From contig NZ_MBFM01000001.1 in NCBI RefSeq assembly GCF_001696715.1, positions 67,359 through 107,514 of the forward strand: DNA of 40,156 nt. The letters run 5' to 3'. Of the stretch, positions 16,261 through 28,095 are shown piece by piece. The stretch comes from Thauera phenolivorans. GTDB lineage: Bacteria; Pseudomonadota; Gammaproteobacteria; Burkholderiales; Rhodocyclaceae. Position 1 is the first letter of the stretch. Every line of letters begins with the position of its first letter. The translations under genes were made by a program, and so were the position numbers. The notes below the pieces were generated by a model that ran no database searches, had not been told where the DNA came from, and saw only the letters and a program-made list of their open reading frames with translations.

Positions 16261-17259
16261 TAACGCACGCCCGGTGGCGGGGTGAAGCTCTGGAGTGCCT
16301 GCAGATAGGCGGCGCGCGCGAACACCCCGGCGTCGGCCATGTTCTGCTGGCTCATCGAGCCCTTGAGCTGCTCGATCGACTCGTATTCGCGCTCTTCGAG
16401 CCAGGTCCGCATCCCGTCGAGCACCTCCTTCAGCGCCGCCGGCCCGCGCAGCAGCAGCGCGCTCGCCATGTGCACCACGTCCGCACCCGCGAGCAGCATC
16501 TTCAGCGCGTCGCCGGCGGTATGCACGCCGCCGGTGGCGGCGAGGCCGAGCCCGCTGCGCCCGCGCAGGATCGCGATCCAACGCATCGTCAGCAGAACGT
16601 CCGCCGATGTCGACAGCTGGGCACGGTCAACCACCTTCAGGTTCTCGAGGTCGATGTCGGGCTGGAAGAAGCGGTTGAACAGCGACACCCCCGCAGCGCC
16701 CGCCGCCTCCGCCTGGCGCACGAAGTGCGGCAGGGAAGAAAAGAAAGGCGACAGTTTCATCGTCACCGGGATCGTCACCCGACCCTTGAGCTCGCGCAAC
16801 AGGGTTAGATAGCGGTCCTCGATCGCTTCCCCCGAGAGGTCGGCGTCGCCCGGCAGGTACCAGGCGTTGAGCTCGAGCGCGTCGGCGCCCGCCTCCTGCA
16901 TCTCCTGTCCGAGTTCGACCCAGCCCGACAGCGAGGAGCCGTTGAGGCTGGCGATCACCGGAATCGACAGCCGCGACTTGAGGCGCTGGATGTGCTCGAG
17001 ATAGCCGTCGAGCTGGCTGACGTACGCGTCACGCTGCGGCAGGTGGCCGGCGGCCTCGCCGAAGGTGTCCGGAGTCATCAGGAAGCGCTCGAGCATCGAC
17101 TCCTCGTTGCGCACGTCTTCCTCGAACAGCGAGTGCAGCACGATCGCCGAGGCGCCGGCATCCTCCAGGTGCAGCACGTTGTCGAGCTGGCGGCTGAGCG
17201 GGGTGGACGACGGTACGAGCGGGTTCTTCAGCTTCAGTCCCAGGTAACGGGTGGACAGG

Positions 17260-17267
<8 letters not shown>
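16257..17267 (-). CDS. Dihydroorotate dehydrogenase-like flavoprotein
   Basis: A 336-residue FMN-binding (beta/alpha)8 barrel of the dihydroorotate dehydrogenase superfamily. Signatures are LKNPLVPSSTPLS near the start, VIASLNGSS, TMKLSPFFSS and the phosphate-binding end ATGGVHTAGDALKMLLAGAD. The active-site region of true PyrD enzymes (an N-rich motif with catalytic Cys or Ser) is replaced here by ALELNAWYLPGD, so pyrimidine synthesis is unlikely. The ATG at 17267 overlaps the end of nifJ by eight bases, and such genes often sit beside nifJ. This suggests an oxidoreductase that exchanges electrons with the ferredoxin or flavodoxin served by NifJ. The reaction is unknown. Confidence 0.8.
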
Positions 17268-20895
<3,628 letters not shown>

Positions 20896-21252
20896 ATGCG
20901 CTCCTCGCAACGGGCGAGCAAATCGAAAAACCGCGGTGCCGCATGAAACCGTGTGGTCTTCAAGGGCGGCGGATGCTGCAACACAGCAACTCCATCATAC
21001 GACGGCCTGCGCTGCGCTTCGAGTCCATATCGCCGGACTTTCCATGAAAAAAACGCAAGCAGCGATAAGCCGGACGCGATATCCCCATGGCGTGGCCACC
21101 GAACGCGCCCGCAAACCGCGCTGGAATCGTCTGCGCACTTCCTAGACCGATTCGACCTGCACCGTTGCGCTCGGCGCTGCGGCGAGCGACCCCGGAAAGG
21201 CCGTACGCTTCGTGTCATCATCTGCCTCCCGAGTCTCGAAGCGAGCAGACCC
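20896..21252. other. Divergent promoter region, nifJ and metC-like gene
   Basis: No gene is visible. On the minus strand TATGAT (20994-20999) could be a weak -10 element for nifJ, but no good -35 is spaced with it, and no FNR-like or sigma54-like site was recognised. Some frames run through from the metC-like gene but are not protein-like. Confidence 0.4.
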
Positions 21253-22488
21253 ATGAAGGACAAGGACAGCCAGCAAGTGTCGGCCGGCGCCGAGCCCGGC
21301 GCGGACGACCGCTTCGCCACCCGACTCTCCCACCTGGGCCGGCCCGGCACCCGGGTGCACGGCTTCGTCAACCCGCCACTGCATCGCGGCTCCACCGTGC
21401 TCGTACCGTCACCCGAGGCGCGCCGCGAGGCCGCCCGCCACAAGTTCGACCAGTACCTCGTGTACGGCCTGTACGGTAATGCCACCCACCACGCGCTGGA
21501 GAACCTGCTGGCCGACATCGAGGGCGGCAGCCGCTGCCAGATCGTCTCCTCGGGTCTCGCCGCGAACTGCACCGGCCTCCTCGCCTACCTGCGCCACGGC
21601 GATCACTGCCTGGTGCCCGACAGCGTGTATGGGCCGGTGCGCGCCTTCTGCGACCGCGTGCTGGTGGAACGCAACGGGGTCGCGGTGAGCTACTACCGGC
21701 CGGAGATCGGCGCCGCCGAGCTCGCGCCGTTGTTGCGGCCGAACACTCGGGTGCTCTACCTCGAGAGCCCCGGCTCGCACACCTTCGAGGTGCAGGACGT
21801 GCCTGCGCTCGCCGCGGCGGCGCGCGCGCGCGGCATCAAGGTGCTGATGGACAACACCTGGGGGCTGCACTTCTTCCAGCCCTTCCGCCACGGAGTGGAC
21901 GTATCCATCCAGGCGCTCACCAAGTACGCCGGCGGTCATGCCGACGTACTGCTCGGGAGCCTGGTGACGAACAGCGAAGAGGACTGGCACGCGGTGCGCG
22001 AGACTGCGCTGCTCCATGGCCAGTATGCGAGCCCGGACGACTGCTGGCTGACCCTGCGCGGGCTGCGCACGCTGAACGTGCGCCTGCAGCACCAGATGGC
22101 CGCCGGGCTCGAGGCGGCACGCTGGTTCGCCGCACGGCCCGAGGTGCTGCAGGTGCTGCATCCCGCCCTGCCCGGCGCCCCCGGCCACGCCCTGTGGCAG
22201 CGCGACTTCAGCGGCGCCTGCAGCCTGTTCGGCGTGGTCTTCCGCCCGGAGTTCACGCCGGCACGGGTGGACGACATGGTGGGCGCGCTGCGACTGTTCG
22301 GGATAGGCGCCTCGTGGGGCGGCTTCGAGAGCCTGGCGCTGCCCACCTACGGCAGCGTCACCCGCACCGCGGCGCCGCTCGCCCTCGGCGGACCGGCGGT
22401 GCGCTTTCACATCGGTCTGGAGGACGTCGCCGACCTCATCGCCGATCTCGAGCAGGCCTTCGCCGCCCTGCACGGCGGTCCGGCCTGA
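21253..22488 (+). CDS. metC: Cystathionine beta-lyase-like PLP enzyme
   Basis: A 411-residue fold-type I pyridoxal-phosphate enzyme of the Cys/Met metabolism family. The cofactor lysine is K224 in ALTKYAGGHADVLLG; other family features are YGLYGNATHHALE, SSGLAANCTGLL, ESPGSHTFEVQD and the end of the catalytic domain GIGASWGGFESL. The SP(G)S.TFEVQD segment and GASWGGFESL match MetC, which splits cystathionine to homocysteine, pyruvate and ammonia, better than gamma-synthase relatives. Related lyases could act on other cysteine conjugates. ATG 21253 was chosen; the frame is open upstream without protein-like sequence, and no strong ribosome site is visible. The gene converges on the FAD dehydrogenase gene. 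Confidence 0.85.
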   Translation: MKDKDSQQVSAGAEPGADDRFATRLSHLGRPGTRVHGFVNPPLHRGSTVLVPSPEARREAARHKFDQYLVYGLYGNATHHALENLLADIEGGSRCQIVSSGLAANCTGLLAYLRHGDHCLVPDSVYGPVRAFCDRVLVERNGVAVSYYRPEIGAAELAPLLRPNTRVLYLESPGSHTFEVQDVPALAAAARARGIKVLMDNTWGLHFFQPFRHGVDVSIQALTKYAGGHADVLLGSLVTNSEEDWHAVRETALLHGQYASPDDCWLTLRGLRTLNVRLQHQMAAGLEAARWFAARPEVLQVLHPALPGAPGHALWQRDFSGACSLFGVVFRPEFTPARVDDMVGALRLFGIGASWGGFESLALPTYGSVTRTAAPLALGGPAVRFHIGLEDVADLIADLEQAFAALHGGPA

Positions 22489-22549
22489 GCGCCGCCGCGG
22501 GGCCGGCTGGCCCGCCTCGCGCAAGGCGTGCGAGCGGCCCGGGCCGCGC

Positions 22550-23965
22550 CTAGGCCCCGGCGGGCGGAATGAGCTTGCCGGGGTTGAGGATGCCCTTCGG
22601 GTCGAGCGCCTGCTTGAGCGCACGCATCGTTGCGATCTCGGCCGGCGAGCGCGAGTAGCCGAGCCAGTCGGTCTTGAGCGTGCCGATGCCGTGTTCGGCC
22701 GAGATCGAGCCGCCGAATTCGCGCACCACCGAATACACCGCCTCCTCGATCCGCACCTGCGCCGCGTGCTCGGGCGGAACCGAGCAGGCCACCACATGCA
22801 GGTTGCCGTCGCCGACGTGGCCGAAGAAGAGCGCCTTCAGCGCGGGGAACTGGGCGTCGAGATTGGCGCGGATGCGCTCGGCGCATTCGCCGATCCGACC
22901 CACCGGCACCGACACGTCGAAGTTGATCGTCGGCGCGAAATCGCGCAGCACGTCGGCCACGCCGTCGCGGATCGCCCAGAATTCTTCCGCCTCCGCCACC
23001 GACTGCGCGACCGCGCCATCGATGATCCAGCCCGCCTCGATCGCTTCCTCGAGCATCGCCTGGAAGCGCTCGGCATCGGCCTCCGGCTGGCCGCCCTGCA
23101 TGTCGGTGAGCACGTATACCGGGTGCTCGAGGCTGAGCGGCGCACGCAGCCCGCAGCTGTCGACGATGGTCGACAGGTACTCGTTCCACATGATCTCGAA
23201 GGCGCTCACCTGGCCCGACAGCCGCTTCTGCGCATGGCGCAGGAAGCGCAGCGCCGACGCGTAGTCCGGCGTGGCGACGACCGCGGTGTTCGCCCCGGCC
23301 GGCAGCGGATGCAGCTTCAGCACCGCGCGGGTGACGATGCCGAGCGTGCCCTCGCTGCCGATGAACAGGTGCTTGAGGTCCATGCCGGCGTTGTTCTTCA
23401 CCATCTGGTTCATCATGCTCAGCACGGTGCCGTCGGCAAGCACCGCCTCGAGGCCGAGCACCAGGTCGCGCGCCATCCCGTAGCGGATCACCCGGTTGCC
23501 GCCGGCATTGGTCGACAGGTTGCCGCCGACCTGGCAGGAACCGCGTGCGCCGAGGTCGAGGGCAAGAAATCCGCCGGCGTCGCGGCAGGCTTCCTGCACG
23601 TTCTGCAGGATCGCGCCAGCCTGCACCGTGACCGTGCCCGAGTCGAGGTCGATCGCCTCCACCCGGTTCATGCGCTCGAGCGAGATCGCCACGTCCTGCC
23701 GCCCGGGCACGCCACCGCCGACGAGGCCGGTGAGCCCGCCCTGCGGCACCACCGTCTGGCCGTGGGCGTGACAGATCCTCAGGATCGCGGACAGCTCCTC
23801 GGTACTGCGCGGGCGCAGCACCGCGAGCACGCGGTCGACCTTCGCCCCGCTCCAGTCCTCGAGGTACTTCGCGCCGACGTCCGCGCCGGTGAGGACCTCG
23901 CCCTCGCCCAGCGCCGCCATCAATGCTTCCATCGCCGGAAGCGTCGAGCCCTGCATTTCAGTCAT
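22550..23965 (-). CDS. FAD-linked D-2-hydroxyacid dehydrogenase (GlcD/D-2-hydroxyglutarate dehydrogenase type)
   Basis: A 471-residue flavoprotein of the vanillyl-alcohol oxidase fold. The FAD domain has PQGGLTGLVGGGVP and DLGARGSCQVGGNLSTNAGG; the C-terminal cap has HVGDGNLHV, AEHGIGTLK and the ending PKGILNPGKLIP. Such enzymes oxidise D-lactate, glycolate or D-2-hydroxyglutarate and pass electrons to quinone, cytochrome c or an electron-transfer flavoprotein. It lies 39 bp downstream of dctM on the same strand and is probably the last gene of the TRAP unit, so the transported substrate may be its substrate. A GGAAAG precedes the ATG at 23965. The exact substrate cannot be told from sequence. 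Confidence 0.85.
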   Translation of the reverse strand: MTEMQGSTLPAMEALMAALGEGEVLTGADVGAKYLEDWSGAKVDRVLAVLRPRSTEELSAILRICHAHGQTVVPQGGLTGLVGGGVPGRQDVAISLERMNRVEAIDLDSGTVTVQAGAILQNVQEACRDAGGFLALDLGARGSCQVGGNLSTNAGGNRVIRYGMARDLVLGLEAVLADGTVLSMMNQMVKNNAGMDLKHLFIGSEGTLGIVTRAVLKLHPLPAGANTAVVATPDYASALRFLRHAQKRLSGQVSAFEIMWNEYLSTIVDSCGLRAPLSLEHPVYVLTDMQGGQPEADAERFQAMLEEAIEAGWIIDGAVAQSVAEAEEFWAIRDGVADVLRDFAPTINFDVSVPVGRIGECAERIRANLDAQFPALKALFFGHVGDGNLHVVACSVPPEHAAQVRIEEAVYSVVREFGGSISAEHGIGTLKTDWLGYSRSPAEIATMRALKQALDPKGILNPGKLIPPAGA

Positions 23966-24004
23966 CGTTCTTTCCGTCGTGCAAAAAGTTGGTGGGACGC
24001 CGGC

Positions 24005-25285
24005 TTACTCGCCAAGGCCGCCGAGGAGCAGCGAAATCTGGGGCACATAGGTCAGCACCACGAGCAGCGCGATCATCGCGAACAGGAAGGGCAAGGCGCC
24101 GCGCGAGGCGCCCTCGAGGCTGATCCTGCCCACGCGGGACCCCACGAACAGGTTCATGCCCAGCGGCGGCGTCACCATCCCGATCGCGAGGTTGACGATC
24201 ATCAGGATGCCGAAATGCACCGGATCCACGCCGAGCTTGGTCACCACCGGCAACAGGATCGGGGTCAGGATGATGATTGCGGCCAGGGTTTCCATGAAGC
24301 AGCCGATCAGCAGCAGCAGCAGGTTGATCAGAAGCAGCACGAGGATCGTGTTCTGGGTGATCGACATGATGTTGTTGGCGAGCATGGCGGGGATGCCCTC
24401 GATCGCCAGCACGCGGCCGAACACGGTCGCCGCGCCGACGATGATCATGATCGTCGCGGTGGTCAGCGCGGAGTGGGCGAACACCTTGTACACGTCCCTC
24501 AACTTGAGGTCCCGATAGATGAAGAGGCCGACGAACAGGCCGTACACCACTGCCACCGCGGCCGCCTCGGTGGGCGTGAACACGCCGCCGTAGATCCCGC
24601 CGAGGATGATCACCGGCACCAGCAGCGCCCATTTCGCGTCCCAGAAGATGTGGAACGCCTCGCGCCCGGTGTAGCGTCGCGGCGAACCGTGGAAACCCTG
24701 CTTCTTCGAGATCAGGAACGCGACCGCCATCAGCACCGCGCCGATCAGCAGGCCAGGGATGATGCCGGCGAGGAACATGCTGCTCACCGAGGTCCCCGAG
24801 GACGTCGCATAGATCACCATCGGAATGCTCGGCGGGATGATCACGCCGATGCAGCCCGCCGACGCCACCAGGCCGACCGAGAAGCGCTGGTCATAGCCGC
24901 GCTTGGCCATCGCCGGAAACAGCACGCCGCCGATCGCCGCCACCGTCGCCGGCCCCGAACCGGAGATCGCGGCGAAGAACATGCAGGTCGCCACCGCCAC
25001 CAGGGCGAGGCCGCCGGTGAAGCGGCCGAAGAAGATGTCGCCCACATCGAGCAGGCGGCGCGAGATGCCGCCATGCCCCATCAGGTCGCCCGCGAGGATG
25101 AAGAAGGGCACCGCCATCAGCGGGAAGGAGTCGATCGAGGTCACCAGGCTCTGGGCGAGGTAGCTGCTGTCTACCAGGCCGCCGTAGCCGAGCGCCGCCA
25201 TCGAGGCGAGCCCGAGGGCGACCCCGATCGGGACGTTGACCGCGAGCAGGACGACGAAGAGACCGAACAGAATGAGCGAAACCAT
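24005..25285 (-). CDS. dctM: TRAP transporter large membrane subunit
   Basis: DctM is the ion-coupled membrane subunit of a tripartite transporter for organic acids. The 426-residue protein is almost wholly hydrophobic with about twelve membrane segments. It shows family motifs SGSGPATVAAIGGVLFPAM, PPSIPMVIYA and NLAIGMVTPPLGMNLFV. ATG 25285 overlaps the stop of dctQ (ATGA). It continues, after 39 bp, into the FAD dehydrogenase gene. Confidence 0.95.
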   Translation of the reverse strand: MVSLILFGLFVVLLAVNVPIGVALGLASMAALGYGGLVDSSYLAQSLVTSIDSFPLMAVPFFILAGDLMGHGGISRRLLDVGDIFFGRFTGGLALVAVATCMFFAAISGSGPATVAAIGGVLFPAMAKRGYDQRFSVGLVASAGCIGVIIPPSIPMVIYATSSGTSVSSMFLAGIIPGLLIGAVLMAVAFLISKKQGFHGSPRRYTGREAFHIFWDAKWALLVPVIILGGIYGGVFTPTEAAAVAVVYGLFVGLFIYRDLKLRDVYKVFAHSALTTATIMIIVGAATVFGRVLAIEGIPAMLANNIMSITQNTILVLLLINLLLLLIGCFMETLAAIIILTPILLPVVTKLGVDPVHFGILMIVNLAIGMVTPPLGMNLFVGSRVGRISLEGASRGALPFLFAMIALLVVLTYVPQISLLLGGLGE

Positions 25286-25764
25286 CAGGCCACCCCGGAC
25301 TTGAGTTCTTTGATGCTGGCCACGATGTTCTGCAGCAGGCGGAAAAAGGTCAGCAGGAAGCCGACCGTCGGCGCCAGGTAGATGTAGCCCATGGGAATGC
25401 CGAGCGCCGGCGAGGTCTGGCCGAACTTGAAGATCTTCATGCTCAGGGTGTAGCCCTCCTTCACCACCATGACGGCGAAGACGAGGAAGGCGAGATGCGA
25501 GAGCAGGATGACGTAGCGCTTGACCCGCTCGGGCAGGAACATGGTCGCCGCCTCCACCCGGATGTGAGCGCTGCGCTTGACCGCATAGCTGACGCCGATG
25601 TAACTCACCCAGACGAAGAGGTAGCGTGCGAGCTCCTCCGACCAGGTGAGCGAGTCCTGCATCACGTAGCGCATGAAGATCTGCACCGCGATCAGCGCGG
25701 TCATCGCGAACATCAGGATGACGAGGATGAACTCCTCGAGGTTGTCGTCTATCTTCTTCAACAT
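25285..25764 (-). CDS. dctQ: TRAP transporter small membrane subunit
   Basis: DctQ is the four-helix partner of DctM. The 159-residue protein has four hydrophobic segments and the family-typical SLTWSEELARYLFVWVSYIG stretch (about residues 35-54). ATG 25764 is 145 bp downstream of the end of dctP; the gap holds a stable stem-loop (25819-25861). The end overlaps the dctM start by four bases. Confidence 0.92.
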   Translation of the reverse strand: MLKKIDDNLEEFILVILMFAMTALIAVQIFMRYVMQDSLTWSEELARYLFVWVSYIGVSYAVKRSAHIRVEAATMFLPERVKRYVILLSHLAFLVFAVMVVKEGYTLSMKIFKFGQTSPALGIPMGYIYLAPTVGFLLTFFRLLQNIVASIKELKSGVA

Positions 25765-25818
25765 GACGATGCCTTGTGGCCCCGGGCGGTTGCCGGGAGT
25801 CTGGATCCGGAAACAAGT

Positions 25819-25861
25819 CGGCCGTCCCGGTCTGCGCGGTGCGCGTAGGCAGGGACGGCCG
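25819..25861 (-). promoter_or_regulatory. Intergenic stem-loop between dctP and dctQ
   Basis: A perfect 10-bp stem (cggccgtccc / gggacggccg) encloses a 23-base loop that itself is GC-rich. There is no T-tract, so it may stabilise the 3' end of dctP mRNA or slow transcription, letting the binding protein be made in excess over the membrane subunits. This role is inferred. Confidence 0.5.
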
Positions 25862-25909
25862 CGGTCGATGACACGCGCCCGCGCAGTACGGCGGGAGCGT
25901 GACGCGGGA

Positions 25910-26962
25910 TCAGCGGGTTGCTTCGAGCACCTTGTTGACGATGTCCTCGCCGGCCTTGCGCTTGACGAGGTCGTAGACCGGCCCCATCTTGGCGCGGAAG
26001 GCCTCCTTCTCGGCGTCGCTCAGCTCGACGAAGGTGATCTGCCCTTCCATCGCCGTTTCGGCCGCTGCATCGCTCGCCTGCGCGATCTCGCGCTGATAGC
26101 GCTTGGCCTCGTCGAAGGCCTCGGCCACCGCCTTCTTGTCGGCGTCGCTGAGCCCCTCGTACACGCTCTTGTTCATCAGGATCACGAACGGCGAATAGAG
26201 ATGGCCGGTCTTGGTGATGAACTTCTGCACCTCGAAATACTTCATGTCGTAGAAGAGGTTGATCGGCGTTTCCTGCGCGTCGAAGGTCTTTTGCTGCAGC
26301 GCAGTGAAGAGCTCGCCGAAGGCCAGCGGCGCCGGGTTCGCACCAAGCTCCTTCCACGCCGCGATGTGGACCTCGTTTTCCATCGTCCGCATCTTGATGC
26401 CGCGCAGATCATCCGGCGTCTTGACCGGGATCTTGCTGTTGCTGAACTGGCGGAAGCCGTTTTCCCAGAAGCCGAGCCCCTTGATGTTGATGTCCTCAAG
26501 GCTGCCGAGCAGCGTCTCGCCGACTTCACCGTCCAGCACGCGGTATACCGTCTCGCGATCCTTGAACGCGAACGGCAGGTCGAGCGCGAAGAACTCTTTC
26601 TTGAAGTTACCCAGCGGCGCCGAGGAAACGAAGGTCATGCCGACGCTGCCGAGCTGAATGCTCTCGATCAGCTCGCGCTCGCTGCCGAGCTGCGAGTTGG
26701 GGTAGATGTCGAGCGTGATCCGGCCGTCGGTCTTTGCCGACAGCAGCTCGTTGAAGCGCACCAGGCCCTTGTGGCCGGTGTTGGACTCAGTGGCCGCGTG
26801 GCCGACCTTGATCACGAGTTTCTGCGCCGCGGCCTGCCCGCTGCCGGCGGCGACCGGCGCGTCCTTGGTCTCGCCTCCGCAACCGAACAGCCCGAGCGAG
26901 GCCGCCACGAGCCCGCCGATCAGGAGTTTGCGCCGCGTGTTGAGGTATTGCATGTGGCTCAT
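25910..26962 (-). CDS. dctP: TRAP transporter substrate-binding lipoprotein
   Basis: DctP is the external solute-binding protein that delivers substrate to DctQM. The 350-residue protein has twin Arg before a hydrophobic signal and a lipobox LFGC, so it is probably a lipoprotein (N-terminal Cys about residue 28). The mature part has the family segments GHAATESNTGHKG, PNSQLGSERELIES, LPFAFKDRETVY and LRGIKMRTMEN, whose Arg binds the substrate carboxylate. Carboxylates are therefore the likely ligands; a hydroxy acid would fit the neighbouring dehydrogenase. ATG 26962 is preceded by AAAGGAA; a second in-frame ATG is nine bases later. Confidence 0.92.
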   Translation of the reverse strand: MSHMQYLNTRRKLLIGGLVAASLGLFGCGGETKDAPVAAGSGQAAAQKLVIKVGHAATESNTGHKGLVRFNELLSAKTDGRITLDIYPNSQLGSERELIESIQLGSVGMTFVSSAPLGNFKKEFFALDLPFAFKDRETVYRVLDGEVGETLLGSLEDINIKGLGFWENGFRQFSNSKIPVKTPDDLRGIKMRTMENEVHIAAWKELGANPAPLAFGELFTALQQKTFDAQETPINLFYDMKYFEVQKFITKTGHLYSPFVILMNKSVYEGLSDADKKAVAEAFDEAKRYQREIAQASDAAAETAMEGQITFVELSDAEKEAFRAKMGPVYDLVKRKAGEDIVNKVLEATR

Positions 26963-27298
26963 GGAGATTCCTTTGAAGTGTTACGTCATGAAATGGAGCA
27001 CGGCACGACGGTGACGCTCGCAGCCCTCTCCGCGCCGGGGCGGACGCGAATCATCAGGACAGGAGAACTAGTTGCAAAAAACCACGTTCTTTTCGCGGGC
27101 AAGGCTATTTTGACCTGCCGGCTTTGTCAACAAGACCAAGACTCGCGCGCGCCGACGATCGCCCCGTGCGGGCCATCGCTCCGACGCGCAGACGCTTACC
27201 GCTAACGTTCTCGAGACCAGAGGCCGACCGCGCCGGAGGCGAAACCGCGGACGGGTCGCGCCCGGCACACCTGCTGCCGCGCGCTCCCGCTGCCCGCC
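26963..27298. other. Gene-free stretch before dctP
   Basis: No gene is visible. It carries the probable minus-strand promoter of dctP (27102-27130) and separates the cytochrome pair from the TRAP genes on the same strand. It is less GC-rich around 27060-27130 than nearby coding DNA. Confidence 0.5.
27102..27130 (-). promoter_or_regulatory. Possible sigma70 promoter of the TRAP unit
   Basis: On the minus strand a perfect TTGACA (27125-27130) is followed after 17 bp by TAGCCT (27102-27107), a weak -10. The leader to the dctP ATG would be about 130 bases. Confidence 0.35.
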
Positions 27299-27637
27299 TC
27301 AGCGCTTAACGTAAAGCCCCTTCTGGCCCCCGTACCAGGCTGCGAGGTCCGCCATGTCGTCGATCGACAGCGCCTCGACCTGGGCGGCCATGATCGGATC
27401 CTTGCGCCGGCCCTGCTTGTAATCCTGCAGCGCCTGGACCAGGTAGTCCTCGTGCTGGCCGCCGATGCGGGGGAACTCGGGCGTCGGGCTGTTCCCGTCC
27501 TCGCCATGGCAGGCCGCGCAGACGACGGCCTTCTCCTTGCCGCGCTGCGGGTCGCCGGCGGCCTGCACCGGAGCGGCGAGGAAGGCGGTGATGAGAATGA
27601 CGGCGGCGCCGAGCGCCGGTCGGACGGGCATCTTCAT
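27299..27637 (-). CDS. Single-haem cytochrome c, c4-like, second of a pair
   Basis: A 112-residue exported protein with a hydrophobic signal ending near AAPVQA, one haem site CAACH and a likely axial Met in KDPIMAAQ. Segments GGQHEDYLVQALQDYKQG and DDMADLAAWYGG are typical of each half of cytochrome c4. The ATG at 27637 was chosen because GAGGGGG lies six bases upstream; an earlier GTG at 27652 overlaps the previous stop. It lies 11 bp behind a paralogue. It probably shuttles electrons in the periplasm. Confidence 0.88.
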   Translation of the reverse strand: MKMPVRPALGAAVILITAFLAAPVQAAGDPQRGKEKAVVCAACHGEDGNSPTPEFPRIGGQHEDYLVQALQDYKQGRRKDPIMAAQVEALSIDDMADLAAWYGGQKGLYVKR

Positions 27638-27648
27638 CGTCGGCCCCC

Positions 27649-27969
27649 TCACTGCGCAGCGCCGTAGTAAGCGGCGAGATCGGCCATGTCCTGTTCGGAC
27701 AGGCCGGCGGCGATGCCCTGCATCGTCGGATGGCTGCGCTCGCCCGCCTTGTAGGCCTGGAGCGCGCGCACGATGTACTGCGGATGCTGGCCACCCAGCT
27801 TGGGAACCGGATAGACCTCAGGATAGCTGGTGCGGTAGCCCTCGATGCCGTGGCAACCGATGCACATCGACAGCTTGGCTTTCGCCGCCGCGGCATCTCC
27901 CTCGACCGCCAGCGCCGGCACGCCGGCAGCCAGCATGGCCGCCCCCAAAAGCAGATGTCTCGCCTGCAT
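27649..27969 (-). CDS. Single-haem cytochrome c, c4-like, first of a pair
   Basis: A 106-residue protein with a signal peptide (to about VPALA), haem motif CIGCH, and a c4-type C-terminal half with GGQHPQYIVRALQAYKAG, a likely Met ligand in SHPTMQG and DMADLAAYYG. It resembles the following cytochrome over its whole length. A GAGGAG site precedes the ATG at 27969. Together the two may work as separated halves of a dihaem cytochrome c4. The pair is divergent from the MoxR gene. Confidence 0.88.
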   Translation of the reverse strand: MQARHLLLGAAMLAAGVPALAVEGDAAAAKAKLSMCIGCHGIEGYRTSYPEVYPVPKLGGQHPQYIVRALQAYKAGERSHPTMQGIAAGLSEQDMADLAAYYGAAQ

Positions 27970-28061
27970 GCTGTCTCCTCTCTGTCGGACCACGCTCCTG
28001 CGCATGGCGGCGCATGGCGCTTCGGATGTCCGTGTGCCCGGACTTCCCGCAAGGCTAGTCC

Positions 28062-28067
28062 TATAAT
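28062..28067 (+). promoter_or_regulatory. Consensus -10 element upstream of the MoxR gene
   Basis: A perfect TATAAT lies 29 bp before the ATG at 28096. No good -35 is spaced with it, so it may need an activator or extended contacts. Confidence 0.45.
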
Positions 28068-28095
28068 CCGCGGGTATTAATAAGAGGAATCCCCG

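Noticed and set aside
22489-22549. Possible terminator between metC-like and FAD dehydrogenase genes
   Set aside because: The short gap is GC-rich and can fold in several imperfect ways, but no clean stem or T-tract could be defined.
22691-25381. Long plus-strand open frame across the FAD dehydrogenase and dctM
   Set aside because: Antisense shadow of two clear genes; repetitive His/Asp/Arg composition.
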